Source: Corythucha ciliata (taxonomy: Eukaryota > Arthropoda > Insecta > Hemiptera > Tingidae). Taken from it: a stretch of 64,000 nt of DNA. Positions 46,692 to 56,888 of this stretch are shown piece by piece. The notes under the pieces were generated by a model. That model saw only the letters and a list, made by a program, of their open reading frames with translations, ran no database searches and was not told the origin of the DNA. Numbering within the stretch: position 1 is the stretch's first letter; the number at the start of each line of letters is the position of its first letter. The DNA is taken from positions 54,913,253 to 54,977,252 of the forward strand of contig CM075939.1 of NCBI GenBank assembly GCA_038030265.1, given 5' to 3'. The position numbers and the translations under genes were made by a program.

Positions 46692-49493
46692 TCAAAACGA
46701 GCTGCGGTTCATGGAAGAATTGTACTCTTCCACCGAGTACGGCACCATGTCAATTAGAAGTTGCTTAAGCTGCCTTCTAAAGCCCTTTGCTGGCAGATTT
46801 TTTAGGCAGGTTGGCAGCTTATTAAACAACTGAGGCCCCACCACATGAAGGTTGAGAGACTCGGAGCGAGCCAAGCGACATCTTTCGGGGACCAGCTCAC
46901 CTCTTTTGCGAGTGGGATATCCATGCTGGTGGGACAGAATTGTGCCCGTGTCAACCGACTCCCTAGTGAGGCAGAGTATTTCCAAAATGAAGGCCGCGTA
47001 GATGGTGGGGACTCCAAGCTCCCTGAACAAAGGTCGGCATGTATCCCGGGATTTCACACCGGCAAGCACACGGATGGCCTTCTTCTGCAGTTTAAATACC
47101 TTGCAGGTGTGAGCTGAATTTCCCCAAACAGAAATACCATACGTCATTTTCGAGTGGAAAATGGCAAAATAAACCATCTTCACAACACTTTTAGACAGCG
47201 AAGTGGAGAGCCGACGCAAAACGAACAAGGAACTTGACAACGTCGAGCACAAGGCATCAATATGAGCTACACCAGACAAACGTGAGTCGATATTTATCCC
47301 CAAGAACTTCACACTATTATTGTTAACGTTGCTGCAGGTGAGGTTGATACTCAAGTCTTGAGTCTTGGAAGTATTCAGCAAGAGACGATTCGACAGACAC
47401 CAGTCACTGATCAACGCCGTGGATCCGTCGACCACGGAAACAGCGTCTTCGAGCGATGAACCGGAGCAAATAATCGTGACGTCGTCGGCATATAGAATAG
47501 TCTGAGAATTGACAGAATTTGTGTTTTGCGGGAGATCGTTAACGTACAGACTGAAAATAGGAGGACCAGAGATCGAGCCCTGCTTAACCCCAATGTCCTT
47601 GGCCGGTAAAAGAGTCGAACATTGTCCAGCGAAAGACACAGACTGCCGCCAGCCCGAGAGCGTCGAGAGAACCGTGGCGACCGCTGAAACGTCAAATCCC
47701 AGGTAAAAGAGTTTCGAGGATAAAATGTTATGATCGATAGTGTCGAACGCGCAGGACAAGTCAAATAGTCGTAAGACTGTTTTATTCTTTTTTTCCGCAC
47801 CCTCAAGGCAACGGCACACCAACCCCAAGGCAGCCATCGAGGTAGATTTACCCCGCCGAAAACCGTACTGGTCCTTGGATAGCACGGCCGATTTCTCAAG
47901 AAAGGTCGATAGCCGCTTATTCATTAACGTCTCGAAGATCTTCAGGAACACACAAGTAATGGAAATCGGACGGAACTCACAATATTCAGCTTGACCCTTC
48001 TTAGGCACAGGAATAACCCGTGTGATTTTAAGAGAATCTGCTACGATTCCCGTTTTGAAGAACGAATTCAGCACGTAGGCCAGAGGTTCCAAAATTACAG
48101 CCCCGATACTACGGACGAAACTCGCGGGGAAACCATAAATGTCCGGTGAGCTAGTTAACTTCAAGCCCTCCAGAACCGCAAAGACCTCCTCCACTGACGC
48201 CTCGGTGAAAGTGAGAGGCTCAGAAGGGATACACGTGTCCGGAAGAAAATCCTCGAAACTCTTAGATGACGGTGGCAACTCAGCAATCCTATCGTGCGCC
48301 GCATTGATGAAGAATTCGTTAAAACCATCCGCTGAAAGATCCGATTTATTAGGGGAGTCCCTCAAGAGAGCGTTCCCAAGTTCATTTCTGAGAATTTGCC
48401 ATGCCGTTCGAGACTTGTTTGCTGAGCTCTGAATTTTCTCGTCGTTGTGTGATATTTTTGCCTGCTTTAAGCATCGGCGATAGTCTTTTCGAGCAGCCAT
48501 AAGAGCGGGTCTCCAATCATGTGAGGCTGACGTGTCAGATCGCTCTAGGCGAAGGAGCTGGAGACAGTGCTCTCTTTTTCCCTGTAATTCCGACGTGTAC
48601 CACTGGTACCTCCCCGAGCGGGAAGGTCGTCTATTGCTTTTTGAAACCCAAGGGCAGTACATGTCAACTAAAGGCAATGGAGTCTCCAAGAAAGAGTCGC
48701 ACGCCTCACTGGAAGAAGCCAGATACACACCATGCCAAAGGCCTGGCATGGAAAGGGCCCTCCGAAGAGAACAAACATTCAGAGATGCAAAGTCTCGCCG
48801 AGAAACTCCACACCCCCGCTCCACTGATGACACCGTGTCACAGAGCCGACCGGGAGAAAGCCCAACACCAAACTCTATAGCTCTGTGATCCGAAAAACTC
48901 TCTTCACAGATTCGGCTACAAAATTTCGTCGGATGTACATTAGTTAATACCACATCCAGTGTCGACTGAGAGCCATTGTAGTGAGTCCTTGTATGTTCTG
49001 ACACGGTTGAGCAAAGCCCAAAGGCACGAATGAGATTCATTAAATCCTGACGCTGAGCGTTCTCTGTTTCCATATGGATATTGAGGTCCCCAACTATCAC
49101 TATGGGTGACTTATATCGAGTGAGCCGTTCCAGAAAGGAGGCAAACATGTCGATGAATACGGTGAAGGAAGAAGAAGGAGGCCGATATATGCAACACAGT
49201 ATAATGTCGACATCAGGCAAACTCACCGCCGAGATTTCCATCAACCTATCAACTGAGAGGTTAGTTAGACAAGGCAGCGTCGTCGCACTGACCGAGCTCC
49301 TGCAATAAATGGCAGAGCCTCCATGAGAACCCTCCGCACGGCAGTAGAACGAGATGCACTGAAAATTGTCCGGAACGTGAAACCTGAGTTCTCCGTCACT
49401 CAGCCAATGCTCCGTAACAGCTAATACACATACCTCGGAATGATGGGACAAGTAAACATTGACTTCATTCAGCTTGTTAGGAAAGCTCTGCAT
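46692..49493 (-). CDS. LINE ORF2: apurinic-type endonuclease and reverse transcriptase
   Basis: 933 codons from the first in-frame ATG, but homology begins upstream: the 13 codons between ORF1's TGA and this ATG encode FKCLYSN, the usual start of the endonuclease domain. The endonuclease spans about 1-210: E28 in TEHWL, GGSAIY, CIYRPPS, GDLN at 135-138, LD at 179-180, SDH at 201-203. The RT spans about 495-740: RPISI, DQYGFRRGKST, FDLSCAFDTIDH, GVKQGSISGPPIF, YADD at 668-671. All key catalytic residues are present and no stop interrupts the frame. It nicks target DNA and copies the LINE RNA there. SISGPPIF replaces the more common SVLGPLLF. Confidence 0.93.
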   Translation of the reverse strand: MQSFPNKLNEVNVYLSHHSEVCVLAVTEHWLSDGELRFHVPDNFQCISFYCRAEGSHGGSAIYCRSSVSATTLPCLTNLSVDRLMEISAVSLPDVDIILCCIYRPPSSSFTVFIDMFASFLERLTRYKSPIVIVGDLNIHMETENAQRQDLMNLIRAFGLCSTVSEHTRTHYNGSQSTLDVVLTNVHPTKFCSRICEESFSDHRAIEFGVGLSPGRLCDTVSSVERGCGVSRRDFASLNVCSLRRALSMPGLWHGVYLASSSEACDSFLETPLPLVDMYCPWVSKSNRRPSRSGRYQWYTSELQGKREHCLQLLRLERSDTSASHDWRPALMAARKDYRRCLKQAKISHNDEKIQSSANKSRTAWQILRNELGNALLRDSPNKSDLSADGFNEFFINAAHDRIAELPPSSKSFEDFLPDTCIPSEPLTFTEASVEEVFAVLEGLKLTSSPDIYGFPASFVRSIGAVILEPLAYVLNSFFKTGIVADSLKITRVIPVPKKGQAEYCEFRPISITCVFLKIFETLMNKRLSTFLEKSAVLSKDQYGFRRGKSTSMAALGLVCRCLEGAEKKNKTVLRLFDLSCAFDTIDHNILSSKLFYLGFDVSAVATVLSTLSGWRQSVSFAGQCSTLLPAKDIGVKQGSISGPPIFSLYVNDLPQNTNSVNSQTILYADDVTIICSGSSLEDAVSVVDGSTALISDWCLSNRLLLNTSKTQDLSINLTCSNVNNNSVKFLGINIDSRLSGVAHIDALCSTLSSSLFVLRRLSTSLSKSVVKMVYFAIFHSKMTYGISVWGNSAHTCKVFKLQKKAIRVLAGVKSRDTCRPLFRELGVPTIYAAFILEILCLTRESVDTGTILSHQHGYPTRKRGELVPERCRLARSESLNLHVVGPQLFNKLPTCLKNLPAKGFRRQLKQLLIDMVPYSVEEYNSSMNRSSF

Positions 49494-49529
49494 ATTCGAG
49501 TATAAACACTTGAAACCGGGACCGCGCGT

Positions 49530-49535
49530 TAGTCA
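49530..49535 (-). promoter_or_regulatory. Candidate stop-codon readthrough site, TGA CTA
   Basis: On the LINE strand ORF1 ends with TGA immediately followed by CTA, and the frame then stays open through all of ORF2. UGA-CUA is an established high-readthrough context. No ATG lies in the 13 codons before ORF2's recognisable domain start, which favours readthrough over independent initiation. Confidence 0.65.
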
Positions 49536-50459
49536 ATCAGACCAGGAGGTTGTATTCGATGACGTGTCAGACTTAGAAGATGCTGCTGTTTGTGAAGAAA
49601 TTGACCAAGACTCAGCCAATATGCACCCTCGAGGCCACAAATCAGGATTTTCTATTTTCCCGTAATCAACTTCGTCAACTATAATTCTGAACGATGAGTA
49701 TGAGTCGTGTCTTGTTTTCAGCTTCATAGTAACGGCCTCACACCCCAAATTCAAAGTCGAGAGAATGGCAGAGAAATCCTCAACACTTGTTTCAGGATGT
49801 AGCCGAGAAATGAACAAACCTCTTTTCCGAGGTGCAGTTTGCAAACGAGAACTAGAATTTTGCCCTGTTAGTACGTTCCGGGATCGCAGCTGATTATTAC
49901 GGGTTGTCTTTAAGTGTGTAGATCTAATACCGCTCGTAGGTAATGTAGAGAGGCTGCTCAAGGAATTTGCTGTGTCCCCCTTGCCACGAGGGCGCGGGAT
50001 TATGTCATTTTTCCCGATTGAAGTGGGAGGATTCGATTTGACGTTGTTTTTGTTGACACTGCCACGCTTGTCAGTGGACATCGCACCTTGCAGGTGATTC
50101 GTCGTATCAACATTCATGAAACAATTCATTAATTTATCGAACTTAGCCGATATGTCAAGTTTAAAAGACGTAAATTCCTCCTTCAAAGAGGAAAAGTCAT
50201 CGTTACCTTGAGGCGACAAATTCGTCGAGACTGACGGCTGCAGAGCAGGCGGCGTTAGTGTAGGAGTCGCGGGTCTGCATGTAGGACAAAACCAGAATAT
50301 AATGCCCACATTTTCCCCGATAATTTTTCCAGCTTGTCTTGTTAAACCGGAGCACGCGACATGAAAAACATGTTCACACGGACCGCTACAGGTAATCACA
50401 AGATCCGAAAGACAAATGTTTTTAGAGCACCCAAAGCAGCTACTGACCTCGTCCGCCAT
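49533..50459 (-). CDS. LINE ORF1 protein with PHD finger
   Basis: 308 codons. Residues 8-61 form a C4HC3 PHD finger: C8, C11, C24, C28, H33, C36, C58, C61. A Thr/Pro/Ser-rich linker and a probable short coiled coil (about 85-112, SSLKEEFTSFKLDISAKFDK) follow. A C-terminal domain at about 213-285 (FISRLHPETSVEDF ... MKLKTRHDSYSSFRI ... WPRGC) is found in ORF1 proteins of arthropod CR1- and Jockey-like LINEs and is RRM-like. The protein should coat LINE RNA. The ATG at 50457-50459 is five residues before the finger plus two. ORF1 ends in TGA (minus strand, 49533-49535), and ORF2 follows in the same frame. Confidence 0.9.
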   Translation of the reverse strand: MADEVSSCFGCSKNICLSDLVITCSGPCEHVFHVACSGLTRQAGKIIGENVGIIFWFCPTCRPATPTLTPPALQPSVSTNLSPQGNDDFSSLKEEFTSFKLDISAKFDKLMNCFMNVDTTNHLQGAMSTDKRGSVNKNNVKSNPPTSIGKNDIIPRPRGKGDTANSLSSLSTLPTSGIRSTHLKTTRNNQLRSRNVLTGQNSSSRLQTAPRKRGLFISRLHPETSVEDFSAILSTLNLGCEAVTMKLKTRHDSYSSFRIIVDEVDYGKIENPDLWPRGCILAESWSISSQTAASSKSDTSSNTTSWSD

Positions 50460-50923
50460 CTTTTTAACATTGACGTCATACCAAGGCGAGAATAGTCAGT
50501 TTGGCTATTTTTGGCGAAAGACTGGTCGATTTTACCATTTTCAGGGCTGAAATAATAATTTATTTAAGCGCGTTCAGGGCAAGAATGTCGTCAGTTAAAC
50601 ATTTTTGGAGCTCGTAAAGCCAGTTTGGCCATCTTTAAAGTGGCGTATCCACCAGTTTGGCTGTTTTCAGCGTGCAATTAGTCCCTTGAAGGTTATAGTT
50701 TGACCATTATTGGCGCGCAAATGGTCGATTTTGCAGCCTTCAGGGCAGGAATCATCAGTTTAGGCATATTCAGGGCGCGAACTGTCAGTTTAGCCAATTT
50801 TTTGCACTTGGAGTCAGTTTGGCCAATTTTAGAGAGGTACCTAATTGCCTCTTTTTAGGGCATAATTAGTCGCTGTTAAGCCGTTTTCAAAAGGCATAAA
50901 TCGTCAGTTTTGCTATTTTGGGG

Positions 50924-51164
50924 CATGGAGGAAGGAAAAGAGAGGAGGGAGCATAAGTTGAAAAGGGTGACGCCGATTTTCGCCATATTGGTGGTCCTCG
51001 GCCTTAATAATCAAGATATAGATAACAGAGGAGCAGTCGTGATAAAGTAGTCCTCAGCACAAATCCTGATGCGTTCCGGGACTACCAATGTGGCGTATGT
51101 TGGCTTCACCCCGTTAACTTGATTTTACATCTATCGCTCCCTCCTCTCTCTTCATACCTCCATG
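50924..51164. mobile_element. 241-bp hAT-like MITE in B2
   Basis: Inverted termini starting CATGGAGG and matching over about 29 bp (GAGAGGAGGGAGC at the inner end). The exact 8-bp TSD TTTTGGGG flanks it (50916-50923 and 51165-51172). B1 contains a single TTTTGGGG at 14093-14100, so the empty site is seen directly. It encodes nothing. Confidence 0.92.
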
Positions 51165-51615
51165 TTTTGGGGCGCGATTATAGTCAGTTTAGCCGTTTTT
51201 ATAGTGAGAATAGCTATTTCTAGGTAGTAAATCGCTGTTGAGTCATTTTTAGTAGAGCGAAGGACGCAATTTCCCCAAGCCCCCCCCCCTTGAGGAAATC
51301 CTGGATCAGACGTCTGCTTAAAGATATACATATCCCTTAATGTAGATAAAGAGCTCAACTCGAGAAAATACGTGGCGATCATTCGCTACTGAAACGGTGA
51401 AAAACAAATAAATCGCGGATTAATTTGAGAAAAACCGTTAATTCACGGCAAGTTTCGGGCTAAAAGTTGGAATGAAGATAGAGTTAATCGGACTTACGAG
51501 CTTATCCGCTGGAAAAATTTAGAAAAATAGAGTTAATTCGCATTTTCCGCAAGAGTGGATTTATGGTGTGTAACCCCTCCCAATACAAAAACCTAGATCC
51601 GCCACTGATTGTTGA

Positions 51616-51850
51616 CCACTGCAATAAAAGTTATTATTGTAAACAGATTCCTCCTCTCGTAAGGGCTGTGAATACGCGGTTTCTTCCAGTGTTTAAATGT
51701 TGGCCATTTTCGGCAAATTCACCCCGAGTTAACACCTCCTGAGCAATTTTAACGATTTTTGAGTGTAACAGCGAGTTTGGCCCTTTGGACAGGAAAAAAA
51801 AAAGTTGAATGGCTATAATGAATAAATCTGTCGCCGGTATTTTAATTAAT
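51616..51850. other. Probable end of the LINE relic, then unremarkable sequence
   Basis: GCAATAAAAGTTATTATTG at 51621-51639 fits the 3' terminus of the LINE relic interrupted by B2. The rest shows nothing. Confidence 0.45.
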
Positions 51851-51980
51851 AAATTAATTAGACTGATATTATCCGGACGACGATGGAAGGGCATAGCCCA
51901 ACACGATTCGAGTTTCGAGAAACAATGGACCTGGTTCGGGTTCGGCTTAGCTTATCCCTCGGAGTACGACTCCCAAAGGC

Positions 51981-52053
51981 GTCTCCGTGGCGCAATTGGC
52001 AGCGTGCTGGACTGGTAATCCAGAGGTTGCGGGTTCAAATCACGCCGGGTAGC
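51981..52053 (+). tRNA. tRNA-like sequence in palindrome loop (anticodon-position GGT)
   Basis: It folds into a cloverleaf: a 7-bp acceptor with two mismatches, D stem GCGC/GCGT with an 8-base loop containing GG, a perfect 5-bp anticodon stem CTGGA/TCCAG with loop CTGGTAA, a 5-base variable loop and a T stem with one mismatch and loop TTCAAAT. The A box TGGCGCAATTGG (51988-51999) and B box GGTTCAAATC (52032-52041) are good. CCA follows at 52053-52055. The mismatched acceptor argues against a working tRNA-Thr; the 5' half resembles tRNA-Asn. Most likely a tRNA-derived repeat or pseudogene. Confidence 0.6.
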
Positions 52054-52055
52054 CA

Positions 52056-52061
52056 TTTTTT
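52056..52061 (+). terminator. Pol III terminator (T6) after tRNA-like unit
   Basis: Six T residues directly after the CCA, overlapping the first bases of the right palindrome arm. Confidence 0.6.
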
Positions 52062-52130
52062 CTCGGAACTCGAATCGTGTTGGGCTATGCCCTTCCATTG
52101 TCGTCCGGATAATATCAGTCTAATTAATTT

Positions 52131-52917
52131 ATTTTAAAAAAAGTTGTTTTCACGGTTTCGTGCCCAGGCCCTCTTATTTGGTGCGGGTAAATGTCAATGC
52201 CGTGTCACGATCCGTTGTACGTGCTCTAAAGCGCCCAAAAAATTTGATAGAGGTGCAGGGTAGGGGGGGAGAAGTCATCAAGATCTTCGATTTGAGGCTC
52301 GACGCCTCAAATTTTATATGGTTCGAATAAAATTCAGTCAATTTTTCCCCGTAGGCCAATAAAATTTGCAATATACTTAAAAAAAAAAAAAGGCGAAAAC
52401 AGTCGACCATTATAACACGGTCGATTCTTTCTTGAAGGTCGTTTGTGCTTTCATACAGAATTTATTCCGTCTGTTATAAACTCCAGACTACAATTTTCTA
52501 CAATTGTATGTAATTGTGTTCTTGTATTTATGTATAACAAACAAAAATTAATATATAATGACGATAAATTAAATGAATAAAGAAAAAAGAATGCCTAATA
52601 TGATTTTTTATCATCGATTTAACTTGGTTTCAAACGCATAATGAGGAATTTGATACGACCAGGAAGTCATTCAGATTAATTGCTACCACTTTTTAGTATC
52701 GATTTCATTATTGGCTTTCATTTTGATCGTAATTTTTTTTTTTTTGTACCTCGACGAATGTATCAGCTTAGCCATACTCTGGAATCATCATGTTGAAAAC
52801 CATTGTTTTATTACAAAAAACTCACAAATTAGTTTCAAATTTTGCCTATAGAATGTGGAAATTCGCGGAAAAGCGTACCATATAGCAGAATTCTAGGAAA
52901 AACAAATTTTTCAATAT
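52131..52917. other. No recognisable gene
   Basis: AT-rich with A and T runs (52378-52391, 52733-52745). Nothing supported. Confidence 0.4.
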
Positions 52918-53067
52918 GGATGCGCATTTCCGAGAAACCCCTGCTCTCACATTAGCACAAATAAAACAAATACAATAGCACAAATACAACTGAAAAGTTG
53001 TAAGATTGAGTTCATTTTGTTTTATTTGTGCTCAGGAGACAGCGGGGGTCGCTCCGAAATGCGCATC
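52918..53067. mobile_element. 150-bp MITE with ~50-bp inverted repeats
   Basis: Termini GGATGCGCATTTC and its inverse, and GCACAAATAAAACAAA at the inner ends of both arms. The flanks carry AATAT on each side (52913-52917 and 53068-53072), a possible 5-bp TSD. Confidence 0.7.
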
Positions 53068-53072
53068 AATAT

Positions 53073-55799
53073 TTAAAAAAATGAACCTGGCTGACGGTTC
53101 AATAATTTTCACCTAGAATATCAGCTAACAATTGAGTCATCGTAAAAATGCTCCCAGCTTTTCGATTTTGCCGGTTGAAAATAATAAATTCATCACTGGT
53201 GCGCTATAAACACTCAAGTTTTTGTTCCCACTACATATTCCCATAGGTAGGTACTAGTGCAATTAGTTATAGTGTCAGTTTATGTACAAGTATACACAAG
53301 GGAGTCTGCATGCGAGAAGCTATTGAGCTATGTACAAACTTCATTATGAGCATGACTCTCGATATGGAATGACTGGGTGAAGGAGGGTAAAGGGGCGAAA
53401 ATAGGGACAAATATTTGCTGCTGCATTTCATGCAAGCTTTTATTGTATGCATACTCCTGTTTCTCTCGCGCGTGAATCACTAGAGAACGTGACTGATATT
53501 AGTATGCTCGAAAATTTTCCAAAGTTCTGGAATATAACTCGGAGTTTAAAAAGACTAACTCACTTTGTGCAGATTTAAATGTGTCATTGAACAGAATATT
53601 TTGCTCTGAAATGTAATTTTCTGCACCTATAAAGAGGATCATTTTTTCATCCGTTCAGAGTAAATAAATTACCCCCATCCCCACGCTCTTTTAATCCCGA
53701 TAGAGCCGTTTAATTTATTCGATTTTCTAGCTAGCTCACTATAATTAATTCGCTAATTTTTTTTTTACAACAAAGAGCCTTTGGGAAAGCGCAAATTCTG
53801 ATAAGATTTTCCTTTTAACCCCTTTCCCCTTCACCATGCTCCATCGTGTTCATTAACAACTAACACCCTATGACAGGATTTTTTTTTTTCTATCCCTCGA
53901 ATTATTTCGAGGTCAACACCGAATCCTGTTTGTTACAATCTTGGGGGTAATGGAGGGAAAACATGAACAAATTTCCTTTTTTTTTTTTTTTTTTTCTTTC
54001 TCCGCTCGAACTAAAGTAAAATGTCCAAACTCGGACTTGTCTTCGTTTTACCCTAATTTAAATGTATGAGATTCTATTCCTCTCCCACCGTTTCGACCTT
54101 TGACGTCACTTTTTTTCTGGCTCAATTCCCCCCCCCCTCGTCACCATCCTTTAACTCCAATATAAAGCTACGATTTCTAGGGGCGGTGGTTGGGGGGGGG
54201 GGGAGATATAGAAAGGAATATATCTGAGTGAATCGAAGAAATAAGATCACGTAATGTACTTGAGTGTTATTCCTTGTCCTCCCTTTCCTTTCGCCCTATA
54301 CTACAGGTACACTCTTATAAACATTCATATTCAGCAAAGAAGTCTTTTTTTGGGGGGGGGGGGTCCCTTCTCGTAGAACCTTGGCATTGATTTCCTTCCG
54401 AAAATTGAAGGATGTTGAATAAAAGACTTGAGAGAAACATGAAATTAGAGTTGGGGACAAATAACGAAAGAGAATAAAGGAAAGCACACAAAAAAGTCTA
54501 TAACGATTGAGCAATTATGTGCTTGACAATGATATTAAATGAGAAAGGGAGACAGCGCGAGTTGGAGACAAGGAGGGAATGAGAGAAAAAGGGGGGAAAT
54601 TTCAAGGATGTCTCTTTTTAAGTTCCCCATAAAAAAAAAGGAAAATTCTGATTTTTCGCCATTGATTCAATCCTCAATAAAGTGTTGAGTTAACGGCTGA
54701 ACGCTTCCCTTTCTCTTGATTCTTTGGAATTGCGAAAACTTTTCCAATTGAAATTAGCACAAAAACTCGTATAATCAAAAGAACAACCGTGTACTTTCAC
54801 GAAAATATTTCGAAGCTTGCGATGGGACGAAGCCAATAATAAATAAAGCTGGGCCCTCGCCTACATCGCGGAAACTTTTGGTCTCTGGAGTCTAAAAACG
54901 TCTATGGAAACCGATCGAAGGGCCCCAGATTTATATAGAGGACACCTAATTTTCTTTCTTGGTGTGCTCTCCCCCCCCCCACCACACCCCAGCAATGACT
55001 AACTACCTATAACCATCTTGAATCAACTCGTTATTTTTCCCTTGGGGAAGAGTGGAGGGGGGGGTTACTAGCTCTTACAAGTAAGTCACGTATATAATGA
55101 TTTCGCCTTGATGGTTTGTGACAATGGTGTAATGAAGTCTTGTAATATGAAGTGGATGAGGGGGGTGGGGGTAACCGAGACAGGAAATTTCCCAAGGCCG
55201 TTCAAGTTCAGTCTCCTCTGCTTTCAATCGATCAGAAGGCATCCAGGGGACCCCGTGGGGAGCTGTCAAATTCGCCGCAGATCCATTTGATTGATTTGCC
55301 TAAATATGAATATCCAAGTCAAGATGGTACATTGCAGGCTCTGAAAATGGCGATTGTGACCCAGAAATTGATTGTTGCCCTAAAGACTGTCAATTTATTT
55401 TTTAAAACTGACCCATTGTCAACAAAAATGTTGTTTCCAACCATGGTGGCACTCTCGTCGCCTTCATCCTGGGGGGGGGGGGTCTCGAGCATCCATTCGA
55501 ATCAGAAAGACCCCATCAGAATGACACAAGCCAACCAAAATAGTTTTCAGCCCTACCCCCCACCATCACCATACGAATCGGATTTAGTGGTCCCTCTAAG
55601 CGCGCATTGATCTGAAAAGTTGTTCATGAAATTTAGCTTTAGTCTCAATTTACTGATTTTGGAACTCCGAAAATGGCGATTCAAACCACCAATTGACTTT
55701 TGAATGTTTGAATTATTGAATGTCCGAACCCCGAGTACATTCATTAACCAAACACACGATGTTGTCAAAAAATAAGTTACGCGGAAGTTAGTAATTACT
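53073..55799. other. 2.7 kb without recognisable gene
   Basis: Pyrimidine-rich with many homopolymers (T18 near 53978; C and G tracts near 54128, 54194, 54353, 54969, 55473). ORFs up to 152 codons show no motif and contain homopolymer-derived runs. Confidence 0.4.
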
Positions 55800-56880
55800 G
55801 AAACTTCAAGTCAGGGCGTGAAATAGTCACACAAATGCCAAAGATTCATGGGTAAGTGGACGTGAAATTACCAGTTTGTGGGCTGAATAGGCACAAAAAT
55901 TGATAGCGGTGGCCCAAAGAGACGAGATTTGATGGAAGTGTCGAAGCTTAATATCCCTGAAATGTCAGTTTAGGATTGAATACTCACGAAACAGCACGCA
56001 TCCTCATTTTAGGGGGAAAACCAGCGAAACTGTAGAACTGTAGCTTTGCCTTCTGAACATGATTAGCAGATTTAGGCCATTTAATGAACAAATTCTATGG
56101 GCAAAAAGCCACCATGCGAAATTTCACCAATCCGAGCTAAATATATCTGCGAAATCGAACGTTTCGGGCCTGAATATTAAAAAAAAATTACTAGTTTATA
56201 TCCTTATTGATAGTTTCAGGCATTTTTCTTATGTTACCGCGACAGCGCTAAAATTCTGGTACGAAATAATACCAAGTTCGAGCTCAAAATCTGTAGAATT
56301 AAAATTGCGGGTGTGAACATTCGCGAAATTACTAGTTTCTAGTATCTATTTTCGCGAAATCGCAAGTTTCAGGGTTCAACGCATGATCCGGAACCGTCCC
56401 TTGACAGCGCCCAAAGCTTGCCTCACGTAGCCACGAAATTACATCACTCAGAGCTAAAAATAAGCGAAATTAATCGAACGGCCTAAACGCCTTGCTACGG
56501 CCTACGACAGCAGACCAAATACTGACCAATAACCACAAAAAATTGTAACATTTTAGACTTTGAATATCGAAATTAGAAGTCCCTTGGCCAAACAATCGTG
56601 AATTTACAAGTTTCCGGCCCTTGCTTACGTAAAACTGAAAGTTTCTGACTTTTATATTCACGAAATTGCAAGTTTTTCTTTCGCGGAATAGCAAGTCTCT
56701 GGCCCCCTTTTTGTAGAGGCAGCCCCGGCTGTGCACGAATAGCTAAGTATAATTGTCAAATTTCGAGATGAATATTTATGTTTTGCCATTTTGGGTCCTA
56801 ATATGAGAAAAATGGCAAGTTTTCTGGCTCGATATCTATGAAATTGACAGTTTCTGGTTTTAATTTAAGTGAAATTGCAA
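55800..56880 (+). repeat. Degenerate ~30-bp array, GAAATTGCAAGTTTC family
   Basis: Units approximate GAAATTGCAAGTTTCTGG plus a variable TTAATATTCAC part, ~30 bp each. It continues for at least one unit after A2 at 59044-59080, which shows that A2 inserted into this array. Confidence 0.7.
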
Positions 56881-56888
56881 CATTGGGG

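Larger units (their letters stand above)
46544..50463 (-). mobile_element. CR1/Jockey-type LINE, nearly intact
   Basis: Minus-strand element inserted in the GTCAGTTTGGCC array of B2; B1 shows the empty site (about 13640-13650). It comprises ORF1 (PHD finger), ORF2 (endonuclease and RT), a short 3' UTR and a (TTA)n tail. Almost no 5' UTR precedes ORF1, so it may be slightly 5'-truncated. I find no clear TSD; a few target bases seem altered. Both reading frames are open, the best-preserved coding sequence in the window. Confidence 0.92.
40761..51607. mobile_element. Element B, copy 2, expanded by three later insertions
   Basis: Termini CAGAGGTGGATTTA and CTAGATCCGCCACTG, flanked by ATTGTTGG (40753-40760) and ATTGTTGA (51608-51615), 7 of 8 bases identical. 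After removing the Mag element, the CR1-type LINE and a 241-bp MITE, it is collinear with B1 (12027-14633) across the arrays and both ends. It lacks the Harbinger MITE of B1 but has about 195 extra bp at 41617-41811. No transposase. Confidence 0.88.
51851..52130. mobile_element. Palindromic element with a tRNA-like core
   Basis: Arms 51851-51922 and 52058-52130 are almost perfect reverse complements (one or two differences over ~72 bp), and complementarity fades out over roughly ten more bp on the A/T-rich outside. The 135-bp loop holds a complete tRNA-like sequence with its T-run terminator. Without a recognised TSD I cannot say whether it moved as a MITE or a SINE-like element. Confidence 0.75.

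Noticed and set aside
48521..48888. Two overlapping plus-strand ORFs of about 118 codons
   Set aside because: They are antisense to LINE ORF2, whose motifs are intact.
51981..52053. Functional tRNA-Thr(GGT) gene
   Set aside because: Two acceptor-stem mismatches and one T-stem mismatch, plus its location inside a palindrome, make a tRNA-derived repeat more likely.
55152..55610. 152-codon ORF
   Set aside because: Interrupted by homopolymer-derived residues, no recognisable domain and no supporting signals; chance ORF likely.
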